Shown: positions 16,097-24,570 of the stretch, in pieces
Position numbering within the stretch: position 1 is the stretch's first letter
How the letters are laid out: each line of letters begins with the position of its first letter
From: Zavarzinella formosa DSM 19928
GTDB taxonomy: Bacteria > Planctomycetota > Planctomycetia > Gemmatales > Gemmataceae
DNA: 64,000 nucleotides
Assembly (NCBI RefSeq): GCF_000255705.1
Contig: NZ_JH636452.1
Span: 300 to 64,299, forward strand
Direction: 5' to 3'
The notes under the pieces: generated by a model
Database searches by the model: none
What the model was told of the DNA's origin: nothing
The model's input: the letters and a program-made list of their open reading frames with translations, nothing else
Made by a program: the position numbers and the translations under genes

Positions 16097-16416
16097 TTCT
16101 GTTCAAAATTTGCATCCCACAATCTGCTGGCATCCCATTTTCGACGCCTTCCTCCGACGGCCATTTCTCCGTTCCAGGCGTTGCTGTTCAAGTTTCTGAG
16201 CAAGCCGCTTGACCATTGGAAATCCAACGCCATTTGATGAACACCGGACCCAAAGGATTCACTTCGGGAGGGTCGGGAAAACGAGAGAAATTTCCGGGTG
16301 TCGAATGGAAGAAATTCTGACGCGCAAGCCGCCGCCCGGAACGCATTACCCGCAGACACCGGGTGATGGACCATCGTGGGCCGCCTCCCGTGACAACGAC
16401 CGCCGGGAGCCGTCTT
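16097..16416. other. Intergenic stretch without recognised features
   Basis: I see no gene, repeat or strong promoter between the terminator and the next start; a minus-strand frame through it has no protein-like features. Confidence 0.4.
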
Positions 16417-16824
16417 ATGGCCGACTATCCGTCTGTTCCACCTGCCCTTGAGGCCGCCATGCAGGCGAGGGCTTGCAGCGACGATCCTTCTTTTGACACG
16501 CCGTTGCCGGGCCGGATCATCGACTTGGGGGAAGTCAGTGATGGCGGAGAGGGAAGACCCGGAGAGATCGAGCATGTGCTTCGCGCGAGGGGGGATGTCG
16601 AGCTTTTATTGACCAAGGACGAACTGAACCGGCTGCTTCGGCAGGCGGTGTCGGCTGCCGAGGCGTCGCCGGATTGGGGGCCTGGCCGGGAGTTCTTTCA
16701 TGAGGTCACGGATGACGCTCACGTCTTCGAGGGGGAAGAACCATCCTCTTTCACCATCGCCCATTTGGGCACGTCATACGATATCCGCTACTACGACGGG
16801 TTCGCCACCGAGTTCATCCAATAA
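16417..16824 (+). CDS. Hypothetical protein, 135 aa
   Basis: Unrecognised acidic soluble protein. The start at MADYPSV follows GGGAG and is preferred to a longer reading. It contains a charged middle helix (LTKDELNRLLRQAVSAAEA) and a C-terminal strand-rich part (SSFTIAHLGTSYDIRYYDG). No signal peptide or membrane segment. It converges with the next gene, only 4 bases away. Confidence 0.6.
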   Translation: MADYPSVPPALEAAMQARACSDDPSFDTPLPGRIIDLGEVSDGGEGRPGEIEHVLRARGDVELLLTKDELNRLLRQAVSAAEASPDWGPGREFFHEVTDDAHVFEGEEPSSFTIAHLGTSYDIRYYDGFATEFIQ

Positions 16825-16828
16825 CCCA

Positions 16829-17506
16829 TCACTTGGGTTGAAGCAACAGAAGCAGAAGCCACGTTTGCGCGGCGACCAACAGAGGCAATCCCGCCGCCAC
16901 CCCTGCCGTCAACAGCCACACCTTGCGGCGAACTTTCCGGACCAGCGAGTTGTCCACCGTTCGTTCCAAATCATCCTTCAGTTTCAACAGATCGATTTCG
17001 CTCTTTCCCTCCGCACGGAATCGTTGAAGGATGTGAATACGCACCGATTCCAGCAACCGGGATTGAGTCACCCGCCGTGCCCAACCCCCTTGCTCATCGC
17101 TTGTCACACTGCGAACCGCGCCGCTCAACATGTTGTCCGCCTGCGCCAACGGCAATGGGGCCAGGACGACCCGCATGCTGTTCTCTCCGCCGATCCCCAA
17201 CATCCGCTCGAAAACCAGCCTCACCAACGATTGCCCGAGTTTGAGTGTCCCGAATGCGTAAACGACAATCGCCAACGCCGCCTGTTTGAACCCGAGCATG
17301 ACGCCAAGGATCGCGGCTTCAAAGAGCGCCAGAGCCGCGGCAGCCGTGCCGAAAGCCCAATGATGTTCGCTCAGGAAGTGATTCGAGAGCGCGCCCAACG
17401 CTCCCCCGAAGAGAGTTGTCACGATGATCGTGAGAGTGAAGGATCGCATCGTCACGCGGGACAGGGCCGCCAAGTGGCCGCCGAGGGAACGAAGGTCTAT
17501 GTTCAC
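16829..17506 (-). CDS. Membrane-anchored hypothetical protein
   Basis: 225 aa if begun at GTG 17506, which has GAGGAC about 8 bases upstream; an ATG at 17659 would add 51 residues that look non-coding. Two or three hydrophobic segments occur near the N-terminus (TLTIIVTTLFGGALGAL, FGTAAAALALFEAAILGVML) and one at the very end (LLVAAQTWLLLLLL). Between them lies a charged part with a probable coiled coil (SEIDLLKLKDDLERTV). Function unknown. Confidence 0.6.
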   Translation of the reverse strand: MNIDLRSLGGHLAALSRVTMRSFTLTIIVTTLFGGALGALSNHFLSEHHWAFGTAAAALALFEAAILGVMLGFKQAALAIVVYAFGTLKLGQSLVRLVFERMLGIGGENSMRVVLAPLPLAQADNMLSGAVRSVTSDEQGGWARRVTQSRLLESVRIHILQRFRAEGKSEIDLLKLKDDLERTVDNSLVRKVRRKVWLLTAGVAAGLPLLVAAQTWLLLLLLQPK

Positions 17507-17869
17507 AGATTTGTCCTCATGGCGGCCGTCCTCCAAATTAATGCAATTACCTTGATCGAAGTGCAAGTTCGGAACCGATCCGGGAATATCGGGAGTGTTT
17601 GGCCGGAAAACAACCGGAACAAGAGGTTCCGTCCCGCCACGTTGGTATTCAGCTTGCAAGTATTGGATAGGCAGACCCGGTTGGCGATTCCATCAGCCCG
17701 TCAAAGATGATGTCGTCAATTTTCGAGAGAATCAATGCCTATGGTGGCCGATCTCGTTCTTCGCGTGAATCGAATTTGAAAGCAAGAATCGGAGTTTCCT
17801 CCATGACGGGCCGCCTTACGATGGGATGAGTTCATCACCGTCCAACGGCGAGACGGAAGGGGAAATATC
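17507..17869. other. Divergent intergenic region upstream of ada
   Basis: No gene found. It must hold promoters for the minus-strand membrane protein and for the plus-strand ada-alkA unit. I could not identify a convincing Ada-binding box or -35/-10 pair by eye. AAGGGGAA at 17857-17864 is the ada ribosome site. Confidence 0.4.
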
Positions 17870-18634
17870 ATGGCGATCATGGATACCAAACGGCGGACAC
17901 CTCCCGAAAGTTTTTCCAATGACGATGCCCGCTGGCAGGCGGTGGTCCGACGCGATCCGGCCGCCGACGGGGTGTTCTTTTACTCCGTGAAAACAACCGG
18001 CGTGTATTGTCGGCCCGTCTGCCCCGCCCGGCAGGCGTTGCGGAAGAATGTGCGGTTTCATGACACTGGCCGCGAAGCCTTGGCGGCGGGGTTTCGCGCC
18101 TGCAAGCGATGTCAGCCGGACAAGGAGAGTTTGGCCGAACGGCACGCGGAGGTGGTTGCCCGAACCTGCCGCCTGATCGAGGAAGCCGAGGAAACGCCGG
18201 GTCTTGAAGAACTGGCGGCAGCGACGGGCCTGAGCGCCTTTCATCTGCATCGGCTTTTCAAGGCTCATACGGGGGTGACGCCGAAGCAATATGCCGCCAC
18301 TCATCGGGTCGGCCGGGTTCGGCGGGAGTTGGCGCAAGCCGACACGGTCACCGAGGCCATTTACGAGGCCGGTTATCATTCCAATGGCCGCTTTTACGAA
18401 TCATCGACGGACATGCTGGGCATGACTCCTCAAGCATTCCGCAAGGGAGGCCGGGGCAAGACGCTGCGTTTTGCGGTCGGCGAATGTCGGTTTGGGGCGA
18501 TCTTGGTGGCCGCTTCCCCCGAGGGGATTTGTGCCATTTTGTTGGGGGACGACCCGGACAAATTGGTCCGCGAACTTCAAGATCGCTTTCCCAATGCCGA
18601 ATTGGCGGGCGGCGATCAAGAATTTGAACAGTGA
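17870..18634 (+). CDS. ada: Ada, N-terminal part (phosphotriester repair, AraC regulator), ends at in-frame TGA
   Basis: Senses and repairs methyl phosphotriesters and activates the alkylation response. Zinc cysteines C47, C51, C78 and C81 are present (VYCRPVCPARQ, RACKRCQPD). An AraC-type DNA-binding domain follows (LSAFHLHRLFKAHTGVTPKQ, AIYEAGYHSNGRFYE). After residue 254, at the start of the methylguanine-methyltransferase module (AVGECRFGAILVAASPEG is already read), a single TGA at 18632-18634 interrupts the frame, which continues unbroken as the next entry. A point mutation, a sequencing error or a genuinely split protein are all possible. Confidence 0.9.
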   Translation: MAIMDTKRRTPPESFSNDDARWQAVVRRDPAADGVFFYSVKTTGVYCRPVCPARQALRKNVRFHDTGREALAAGFRACKRCQPDKESLAERHAEVVARTCRLIEEAEETPGLEELAAATGLSAFHLHRLFKAHTGVTPKQYAATHRVGRVRRELAQADTVTEAIYEAGYHSNGRFYESSTDMLGMTPQAFRKGGRGKTLRFAVGECRFGAILVAASPEGICAILLGDDPDKLVRELQDRFPNAELAGGDQEFEQ

Positions 18635-18958
18635 GTGTCCAAGGTCGTCGGGTTTGTCTCATCCCCCGCGAAGGGGCTGGACTTGCCGCTGGACATTCAA
18701 GGCACGGCCTTTCAACGGAAGGTTTGGGAGGCGTTGCGAAAGATTCCCGTTGGTTCGACAGTAACTTATGCGGAGATCGCCGAACAAATCGGCCATCCGA
18801 AATCCGTTCGGGCGGTCGCCGGGGCATGTGCCGCGAACCCCGTTGCGGTGGCGATTCCCTGTCATCGGGTGATCCGCACGGATGGTTCGTTGTCCGGCTA
18901 TCGATGGGGAGTGGAGCGAAAGCGGGAATTACTCCGGTGCGAACAAGAAGGAAGCTAG
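18635..18958 (+). CDS. Ada C-terminal part, O6-methylguanine-DNA methyltransferase
   Basis: Same frame as the preceding Ada part; begins with GTG right after the TGA. It encodes 107 aa with the Ogt/Ada catalytic core: GTAFQRKVWEALRKIPVG, TYAEIAEQIGHPKSVRAV, AIPCHRVI with acceptor Cys, and LSGYRWGVERKRELL. It lacks the N-terminal subdomain of a free-standing Ogt, which is encoded before the TGA, so alone it would not be a complete enzyme unless the two pieces associate. No good ribosome site precedes the GTG. Stop is 3 bases before alkA. Confidence 0.85.
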   Translation: MSKVVGFVSSPAKGLDLPLDIQGTAFQRKVWEALRKIPVGSTVTYAEIAEQIGHPKSVRAVAGACAANPVAVAIPCHRVIRTDGSLSGYRWGVERKRELLRCEQEGS

Positions 18959-18961
18959 ATC

Positions 18962-19867
18962 ATGGCAGGCAAGGTTGTTTGCTTGGATGTTGATTACACG
19001 CCGCCGTTGGATTGGGATTTTTTCGCACGGCATCTGGGCGGCCGGGCGACTCGCGGCGTCGAGATGATGGAGGGGAACAGCTATTGCCGCAGTATCGAAA
19101 TCGACGGGCGAATCGGCTGCATTTCCATTGTGCCATCCGCCAGCGATCACCAGTTTCAAGTGAAGATCACCGGGGAAGCCCGCAAGCATCCGGAGGTGGT
19201 GGCTGATCGGGTTCGGAGGATGCTTGATCTCAATATTGATCTGGCGGCCGTGCATCAAACGTTGAAGGCCGACCCCATTTTGGCCCCGTTGCTGGCCGCG
19301 TATCCGGGAATCCGTGTGCCGGGGGCTTGGTCCCGTTTTGAAGTGTTGGTGCGCACGATTGTCGGCCAGCAAGTCACCGTCAAGGCGGCCACGACGATCA
19401 TGGGGCGACTGGCCAGCCGGTTCGGCCAGCCGACCGGGTTGTCAAAAGGCCCGGAATTCGTCTTCCCCACTCCGGCGCAAATCGCAGAGGGCGGCATGGA
19501 AGGCATCGGCATGCCGGGCAAGCGGGTGGCGGCCCTTCAGACCGTCGCGAGGGCCATCGCCGAGAACCGGATTCCGTCGTTTGACACCGCTCCCGCAACC
19601 GAAATCCGACAGGCCCTGATGACAATGCCCGGCATCGGCCCGTGGACGATGGAATACTTTTCGCTCAAAGCATTGGGCGATGCCGATGCCTGGCCGGGGA
19701 CCGATCTGGTGTTGAAGCGGGTGGTGGAACAGATGTCCGCAGGCAAGCCGGGAGGCGCGGACCTTTGGCGCCCCTATCGTGGTTACGCCGCCATGCACCT
19801 TTGGAACCGGGCTTCGCAGGCCAATGCCTTGAAGGAGTCAAATCCGGCAAGCGAAGTCGTTAAATGA
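18962..19867 (+). CDS. alkA: DNA-3-methyladenine glycosylase, AlkA type
   Basis: Excises alkylated purines. The 301-aa product has the AlkA layout: N-terminal TBP-like domain (YTPPLDWDFFARHLGGRA, starting with the usual substrate-binding strand), then the glycosylase domain with IVGQQVTVKAATTI and a helix-hairpin-helix MPGIGPWTMEYFSLKAL, followed by the catalytic Asp in WPGTDLVLKR. It follows the ada parts by 3 bases, so the pair forms a typical adaptive-response operon. Confidence 0.95.
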   Translation: MAGKVVCLDVDYTPPLDWDFFARHLGGRATRGVEMMEGNSYCRSIEIDGRIGCISIVPSASDHQFQVKITGEARKHPEVVADRVRRMLDLNIDLAAVHQTLKADPILAPLLAAYPGIRVPGAWSRFEVLVRTIVGQQVTVKAATTIMGRLASRFGQPTGLSKGPEFVFPTPAQIAEGGMEGIGMPGKRVAALQTVARAIAENRIPSFDTAPATEIRQALMTMPGIGPWTMEYFSLKALGDADAWPGTDLVLKRVVEQMSAGKPGGADLWRPYRGYAAMHLWNRASQANALKESNPASEVVK

Positions 19868-19907
19868 GAAGTGTCGTGTAACAAGTCTCTCATACTTTGC
19901 TTCTCGC

Positions 19908-19936
19908 TTGACAGTCATATTTTGTCTCGGTAATAA
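19908..19936 (+). promoter_or_regulatory. Sigma70-type promoter for the DUF1559 gene
   Basis: TTGACA (19908-19913, perfect -35), 17-base spacer, TAATAA (19931-19936). The start codon lies 35 bases downstream, giving a short leader. Confidence 0.6.
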
Positions 19937-19971
19937 TCGGGCTTCACCGATCCTCTTCCGGGTGCCCGCTC

Positions 19972-20964
19972 ATGTCTCGCTCAGGACAAACACAATCAAG
20001 GAGCGCCTTCACGCTCATTGAATTGCTCGTGGTCATTGCGATTATCGCCATCTTGATTGGCCTGCTTCTTCCGGCGGTTCAGAAGATCCGCGAGGCGGCC
20101 AATCGCATGAAATGCAGCAACAACTTGAAGCAAATCGGGCTGGCGACGCATAACTACCACGACGCAAACGGATCGCTGCCGGTGGGCGCCGTCGGGCCGA
20201 CCGCCATGAATGTTCGCATCACATGGATGTTGAACATCCTGCCGTATGTGGAACAGGACAACCTTTACAAAAGCGTGAACCCGGTTATCACAGGATCTGG
20301 CACCAACATCACCAACGTGACGTACAACTCGGCCGCCTACAACCCGCCGGTCACGGGGTATGCCTGCCCGTCGGACAATGCCATCAGCACGAAGTATGCG
20401 ACGGGTGTTTCCCGGTCCAACTATGTCGGCTGCTTCAGCGCCGACGGCGTGATGGTCAGTTCGGATGCGGGCTACACTTATGAAGGGGCCTCCGCGAAAA
20501 ACCCCTCCAGCAAACTCACGATGTTTAATTACAACGTGACCCGAACTTTTGCCGACATCACCGACGGGCTCTCCAACACGGCGGCCATTTCTGAATTGAT
20601 CACCGGCTCGGACGGCCTGTCCGATCAACGCGGCGTGTGGTCCGATTGCTGGGGGGCGCAATATTCCCATGCCCGGACGCCGAACACCAACATCCCCGAT
20701 GCCGTCTGGAGCGTGGTGGCCAACACCACCTACAACTATTGTTCGGACACCTCCAACAAACCGAAGCGAAACGCCCCCTGCGACGGCAGCAGCAGCACAT
20801 GGGCGGGGGAAATTTATTCGGCCCGAAGCTACCACACCGGCGGCGTCAACGTCTGTCTTGGCGACGGCTCCGTTCGATTTGTGAAAAACAGCGTGACGCT
20901 GAGCATCTGGCAGGGACTCGGAAGCATGAACGGCGGCGAGGTGATCGATGGCAGCGCGTATTGA
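19972..20964 (+). CDS. DUF1559 protein with prepilin-type N-terminus
   Basis: 330 aa. The N-terminus [19 protein letters not shown] is a type IV pilin-like methylation motif and membrane helix, followed by [20 protein letters not shown], the planctomycete DUF1559 hallmark. The C-terminus has the H-x9-DG motif ([16 protein letters not shown]). This family is hugely amplified in planctomycetes and is thought to be cell-surface pseudopilin-like, with no proven function. A good promoter lies upstream. The 3' end overlaps the following lipoprotein gene by 17 bases. Confidence 0.95.
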   Translation: MSRSGQTQSRSAFTLIELLVVIAIIAILIGLLLPAVQKIREAANRMKCSNNLKQIGLATHNYHDANGSLPVGAVGPTAMNVRITWMLNILPYVEQDNLYKSVNPVITGSGTNITNVTYNSAAYNPPVTGYACPSDNAISTKYATGVSRSNYVGCFSADGVMVSSDAGYTYEGASAKNPSSKLTMFNYNVTRTFADITDGLSNTAAISELITGSDGLSDQRGVWSDCWGAQYSHARTPNTNIPDAVWSVVANTTYNYCSDTSNKPKRNAPCDGSSSTWAGEIYSARSYHTGGVNVCLGDGSVRFVKNSVTLSIWQGLGSMNGGEVIDGSAY

Positions 20965-21394
20965 TCCCCGCGACCGTTTCCGTTTGTTGTCGGGTTTGTG
21001 TTTCTGTGCGATGCTGGCTTTTCTGACCGGATGCGGCAAGGGGCCAGTCCGCGTCTGGGGGGAGGTTCGCCACCAGGGTATCCCTTTGGCGACGGGAACA
21101 ATTGTTTTCACCCCCGTCGACGGGACGACCGGTCCCTCGACCGGCGGGAAAATCGTCGATGGGAAGTACGATGTTCCATCCGACAAAGGGGCCACTCCCG
21201 GCGGGGTCTACCGGGTGGAGATCACCGCCCTGCGGAAATCCGGCAAGACCATCCCCAATCTGGCCGACCCGAAGAAGGGGCCGCCCGAAGAACTCATGGA
21301 ACAGTTCCTCGGGCCGGAGTTCAATGTGAAGTCCGCCCTTCGGGCGGTTGTCGAACCGGGTTCAAACGGGCGGTTCGATTTCGACCTAAAGTGA
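20948..21394 (+). CDS. Planctomycete lipoprotein with carboxypeptidase-regulatory-like fold
   Basis: 148 aa. A signal peptide with lipobox (LAFLTGC) is followed by a beta-sandwich-like pattern: [38 protein letters not shown] and [12 protein letters not shown]. Small lipoproteins of this kind very commonly follow DUF1559 genes in planctomycetes. The gene begins inside the 3' end of the DUF1559 gene, implying translational coupling. Probable cell-envelope partner of the pseudopilin-like protein; mechanism unknown. Confidence 0.88.
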   Translation: MAARIDPRDRFRLLSGLCFCAMLAFLTGCGKGPVRVWGEVRHQGIPLATGTIVFTPVDGTTGPSTGGKIVDGKYDVPSDKGATPGGVYRVEITALRKSGKTIPNLADPKKGPPEELMEQFLGPEFNVKSALRAVVEPGSNGRFDFDLK

Positions 21395-21466
21395 CGGCAC
21401 GGACACCAATCGGAGCGAACCGTTCCTCCGATTCCCAAATGTGACACGCCCCGAACCGAACCACAT

Positions 21467-21496
21467 TTGACAGCGTTTTCTTGTTCGCTGTATAAT
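21467..21496 (+). promoter_or_regulatory. Consensus sigma70 promoter for the NfeD operon
   Basis: TTGACA at 21467-21472 and TATAAT at 21491-21496, both perfect matches, with an 18-base spacer. It leaves a leader of about 100 bases before the ATG at 21600. Confidence 0.75.
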
Positions 21497-21599
21497 CAGC
21501 TCATAACCTCTCCCGGTCGGCGGTGTCCTTCCGATGGATCGCCTCAGCCTCGTTGACGGAGCCAACTCCATCTTGCGTCGCACCTTAGGGATTCGTTTC

Positions 21600-23801
21600 A
21601 TGGAAGTTTCTTTGCCTTTCATCGGTCGGCGACTGTTCGCCCCGCTCGCTCTCTTTCTGGCCGGATGCGTTGCGTGTCCGGACGCTGTCCGCGCCCAGGA
21701 GGCGAATGCGAACGACGGTCTGTTCGTCACCGTGCCCAATCCGATCACCGAAGGGGCCATCAGCCAGATTAAAACGGCCGTTGAGAAGGCGAAGGCATCG
21801 CCGGGTCGCAACATCAAACGGGTCATCTTTGATTTCAACCCGGAAGGCAAGGAAGCGGCCACCGAGAGCTATGGTCCCCCGTATGAACTGGCCGTGTATA
21901 TCCGCTCCTTAGTGTCGAATGGCATCACGCCGACCGCGTTCGTCCACGCCAAAACGACCCGCCACACCGTGTTGCCGGTGATCGCCTGCGAAGAACGGGT
22001 GATTTCCTCCGGGGCCACCATCGGGGACGTGCCCTCCAAGGAACGGCCGGTCGCCAAGAACGAACTGGACTATTACATCCAGCTCGCGGGAATCAATCAC
22101 GCCGGGGCCGTCGCCCGGATGATTGACAAGGATGTGGTTCTCGTGCAGGCCCTGAACAAAGGGGGAACCATCTATGTGGACCTCCGCAAGACCGAGGGAC
22201 CGGGCAAAGATCCTGCCTATGACGAGGTTCGGGTGGTCAACCGCAACCCCGTTCAACTTCCCTCCGGTCCGGCCCTTTACAACACGGAACAGGCCCGCCG
22301 GTTTGAGCTTTTCAAGGTGCAACTGGAAACGCGGCCCGAAATCGCCACCTATTACCAGCTTCCCACGACAGCCTTGGAGGAAGATCCCATCGGCCCCGAC
22401 GGGATGCGGCCTTGCAAGATCATGATCGAGGGTTTGGTGGACGTGTCGATGCGGGAGAAACTGCGCCGGCAGATCGAAGCGGCGAAAGCCCGGAAGGAGA
22501 ATTATTTTTTCTTCGTGATCGAATGCGAAGGGGGTGATTCCGGTGTGGCCCGCGAAATTGCGGACGACATCATCAATCTTGCCAAAGATCCGAATCATCG
22601 AAGCCGGACCATCGCGTTTGTCCCCGGCCAGCCGAAAGATTTGGCGGTTTTCCTCGCCTTTGCGTGTCAGGAACGGGTGATGTTCAAGGGGCCTCGCCCG
22701 GAGGCCGAGGCCACCCTCGGGGATTTCACGTCTTACCTGAGCAACAAGAACAAGAACGAGAACTTCTTGAAGGAAAATCTGCTCGCCGTCTCGGAACAAC
22801 GCGGCATTCCGGCCATTCTCATTGAGGGGCTGTTCGACAGGAACCTGGAGATCATTCAGGCTCGCAACGCGAAGACCGGAGAAACCAAACTGATGTCCGA
22901 CATCGAGTTGAAACAACTCGCCGGACAGGGGTGGGCGAAAGAAGGGACGGTCATCAAGCAGAAAAACAGCCTCTTGGTTTTAAACGCCACGACGGCCAAA
23001 AATCTGCGGATTGCCTCCACGGTGGACAACAAGGATGTGACGGAGGTTTATGCCAAATACGGGGTGGAAGCGAAGACGGTGCGGGACTCCGAGCCTTCGT
23101 GGCTCGATAATTTCGCCGCGTTTCTGCGGTCGCCGGGCGTTTCCATCTTCCTCATCATCGTCGGCATCGCCGGGTTGGTGCTGGAAATGAAGGCGCCGGG
23201 GCTGATCGTTCCCGGCGTCATCTCGGCCGTTTGCTTCATCTTGTTTTTCTGGGCGCAAACGCAGCTTGGCGGCCAGCTCATCTATCTGGCCATCATGTTG
23301 TTTCTGCTCGGGCTGGTTCTGCTGGCCGTGGAAATCTTCCTCATCCCCGGCTTCGGCGTCACCGGGGTGAGCGGTATCCTGCTGATCCTCGGCGGGTTGG
23401 TGCTGGCCGGATTGGACAAGGCTCCCGAAAGCACCGCCGACTGGATTGACATCGTCAGCCGGGCGTTGCGGTATGGCCTCATGACCGCCGGGAGCGTGTT
23501 GCTTGCGTTCTTCGTCTCGCGGTTCCTTCCCAAGATTCCGTATGCGAACCGGTTGATGCTGGTTCCCCCGGAGGACAAGATCGACGCGGATGCCGATTCT
23601 TCCCCGTTGCCGGGTGTGGATTCGTACATCGCCCTGCTCGGTCAGGTCGGCACGACCACCTCCATGTTGCGACCGGCCGGGATGGCCAAGTTCGCCGACC
23701 GTTATGTGGATGTGATCTCCGAGGGAGATTTCATCGACGCCGGCACGCCGGTCCAAGTGGTCGAAGTGGAAGGAACACGGGTCGTGGTGAAACGGGTGTA
23801 A
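21600..23801 (+). CDS. NfeD-like membrane protein with two degenerate ClpP-like domains
   Basis: 733 aa with a signal peptide (ALFLAGCVACPDAVRA). Two ClpP-class-protease-like regions follow, the first around VIFDFNPEGKEAATESYGPP, the second around FFFVIECEGGDSGVAREI. Then come about four or five membrane helices (ISVFLIIVGIAG-like, GLVLEMKAPGLIVPGV, typical NfeD) and a C-terminal OB-type NfeD domain (LLGQVGTTTSMLRPAG, YVDVISEGDFIDAGTPVQVV). The usual NTPGG and Ser/Lys active-site motifs are not preserved, so proteolysis is doubtful. First of a set with a short NfeD protein and FloA, a known partnership organising membrane domains. An upstream start at 21534 is possible. Confidence 0.85.
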   Translation: MEVSLPFIGRRLFAPLALFLAGCVACPDAVRAQEANANDGLFVTVPNPITEGAISQIKTAVEKAKASPGRNIKRVIFDFNPEGKEAATESYGPPYELAVYIRSLVSNGITPTAFVHAKTTRHTVLPVIACEERVISSGATIGDVPSKERPVAKNELDYYIQLAGINHAGAVARMIDKDVVLVQALNKGGTIYVDLRKTEGPGKDPAYDEVRVVNRNPVQLPSGPALYNTEQARRFELFKVQLETRPEIATYYQLPTTALEEDPIGPDGMRPCKIMIEGLVDVSMREKLRRQIEAAKARKENYFFFVIECEGGDSGVAREIADDIINLAKDPNHRSRTIAFVPGQPKDLAVFLAFACQERVMFKGPRPEAEATLGDFTSYLSNKNKNENFLKENLLAVSEQRGIPAILIEGLFDRNLEIIQARNAKTGETKLMSDIELKQLAGQGWAKEGTVIKQKNSLLVLNATTAKNLRIASTVDNKDVTEVYAKYGVEAKTVRDSEPSWLDNFAAFLRSPGVSIFLIIVGIAGLVLEMKAPGLIVPGVISAVCFILFFWAQTQLGGQLIYLAIMLFLLGLVLLAVEIFLIPGFGVTGVSGILLILGGLVLAGLDKAPESTADWIDIVSRALRYGLMTAGSVLLAFFVSRFLPKIPYANRLMLVPPEDKIDADADSSPLPGVDSYIALLGQVGTTTSMLRPAGMAKFADRYVDVISEGDFIDAGTPVQVVEVEGTRVVVKRV

Positions 23802-23814
23802 GACAGAGAAGAAT

Positions 23815-23948
23815 TTTTAGCCAAGGATCGGACACAGATAAAGGCACAATGAGATGAGAACCGGGCAAGACAAGCCAGTCTTCATTTCTCTTGTCTGATT
23901 TTCGTTTCCACCGTTTTGTCTAAATCCGTATTCGATCCGTGGCTAAAA
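23815..23948. repeat. Imperfect long inverted repeat between NfeD genes
   Basis: TTTTAGCCAAGGATCGGACA from 23815 reappears inverted at 23921-23948, where the complement reads TTTTAGCCACGGATCGAATA. About three quarters of the positions agree over 26 bases. The CACGGAT-rich form resembles intergenic repeats seen in several phyla. It lies in a 190-base gap inside the otherwise close NfeD-FloA cluster. Confidence 0.5.
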
Positions 23949-23990
23949 TAGTTTTTGACTTGCTTTTATTCCCATGAGGCCAGATCCCTG

Positions 23991-24518
23991 ATGGACTTTC
24001 AAGCCAGTGGTTATCTGCTAATCATCCTCGGGATCGTCTTCATCCTCGCGGAACTGGTGTTGTTCACCGGCGGCATTCTGGCCGGGATTGGGGCGATGAT
24101 CTCGCTTGTTGGCGTCGCGCTGTTGTTCGCGTTTGGTTCCACCGAAACCGGGCTGACGGCCTTGTTGTCTCTTTGCATCGGGGCTCCGTTGTTCGGGGCG
24201 TTGATCTTCTATGTCTGGCCGTATTCCCCCATGAGCCGAAAACTCATCAAGTCCGTCGAGGACGACGTGACGGTGGCCAACATCTCCGGCAATTTGGAAC
24301 TGGAGCAGCTTCGCGGCCGGATTGGCCGGGTGGTATCACCATTGCGGCCCTCGGGGATCGCCGATTTTGACGGCCAGCGTGTGGATGTCATCACCCAGGG
24401 GATGATGGTGGAAACCGGGGCGTTTGTGCGGTGCATCGACGTTCGGGCCGGCCGGGTGGTTGTGCGGCCGACCGAAAAACCTTCCGCAAATGATCTGGAA
24501 ACCGCCGATTTTTCATAA
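23991..24518 (+). CDS. Short NfeD-like protein
   Basis: 175 aa from ATG 23991 (MDFQASGYLL). Three membrane helices (YLLIILGIVFILAELVLFT, GAMISLVGVALLFAF, ALLSLCIGAPLFGALIFY) and a C-terminal OB-like domain (GRIGRVVSPLRPSGIADFDG, VDVITQGMMVETGAFVRCID), the pattern of NfeD1-type proteins that pair with flotillins. It sits directly before floA with a 52-base gap. It has no protease part. Confidence 0.88.
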   Translation: MDFQASGYLLIILGIVFILAELVLFTGGILAGIGAMISLVGVALLFAFGSTETGLTALLSLCIGAPLFGALIFYVWPYSPMSRKLIKSVEDDVTVANISGNLELEQLRGRIGRVVSPLRPSGIADFDGQRVDVITQGMMVETGAFVRCIDVRAGRVVVRPTEKPSANDLETADFS

Positions 24519-24570
24519 ACCAATGACGAATAACACTTAGAGACAACATCCCTTGAAAGGACACCCCGAC

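Noticed and set aside
18632-18634. Selenocysteine codon in Ada
   Set aside because: No SECIS-like hairpin was noticed right after it and the position is not a redox site in Ada; mutation or error is simpler.
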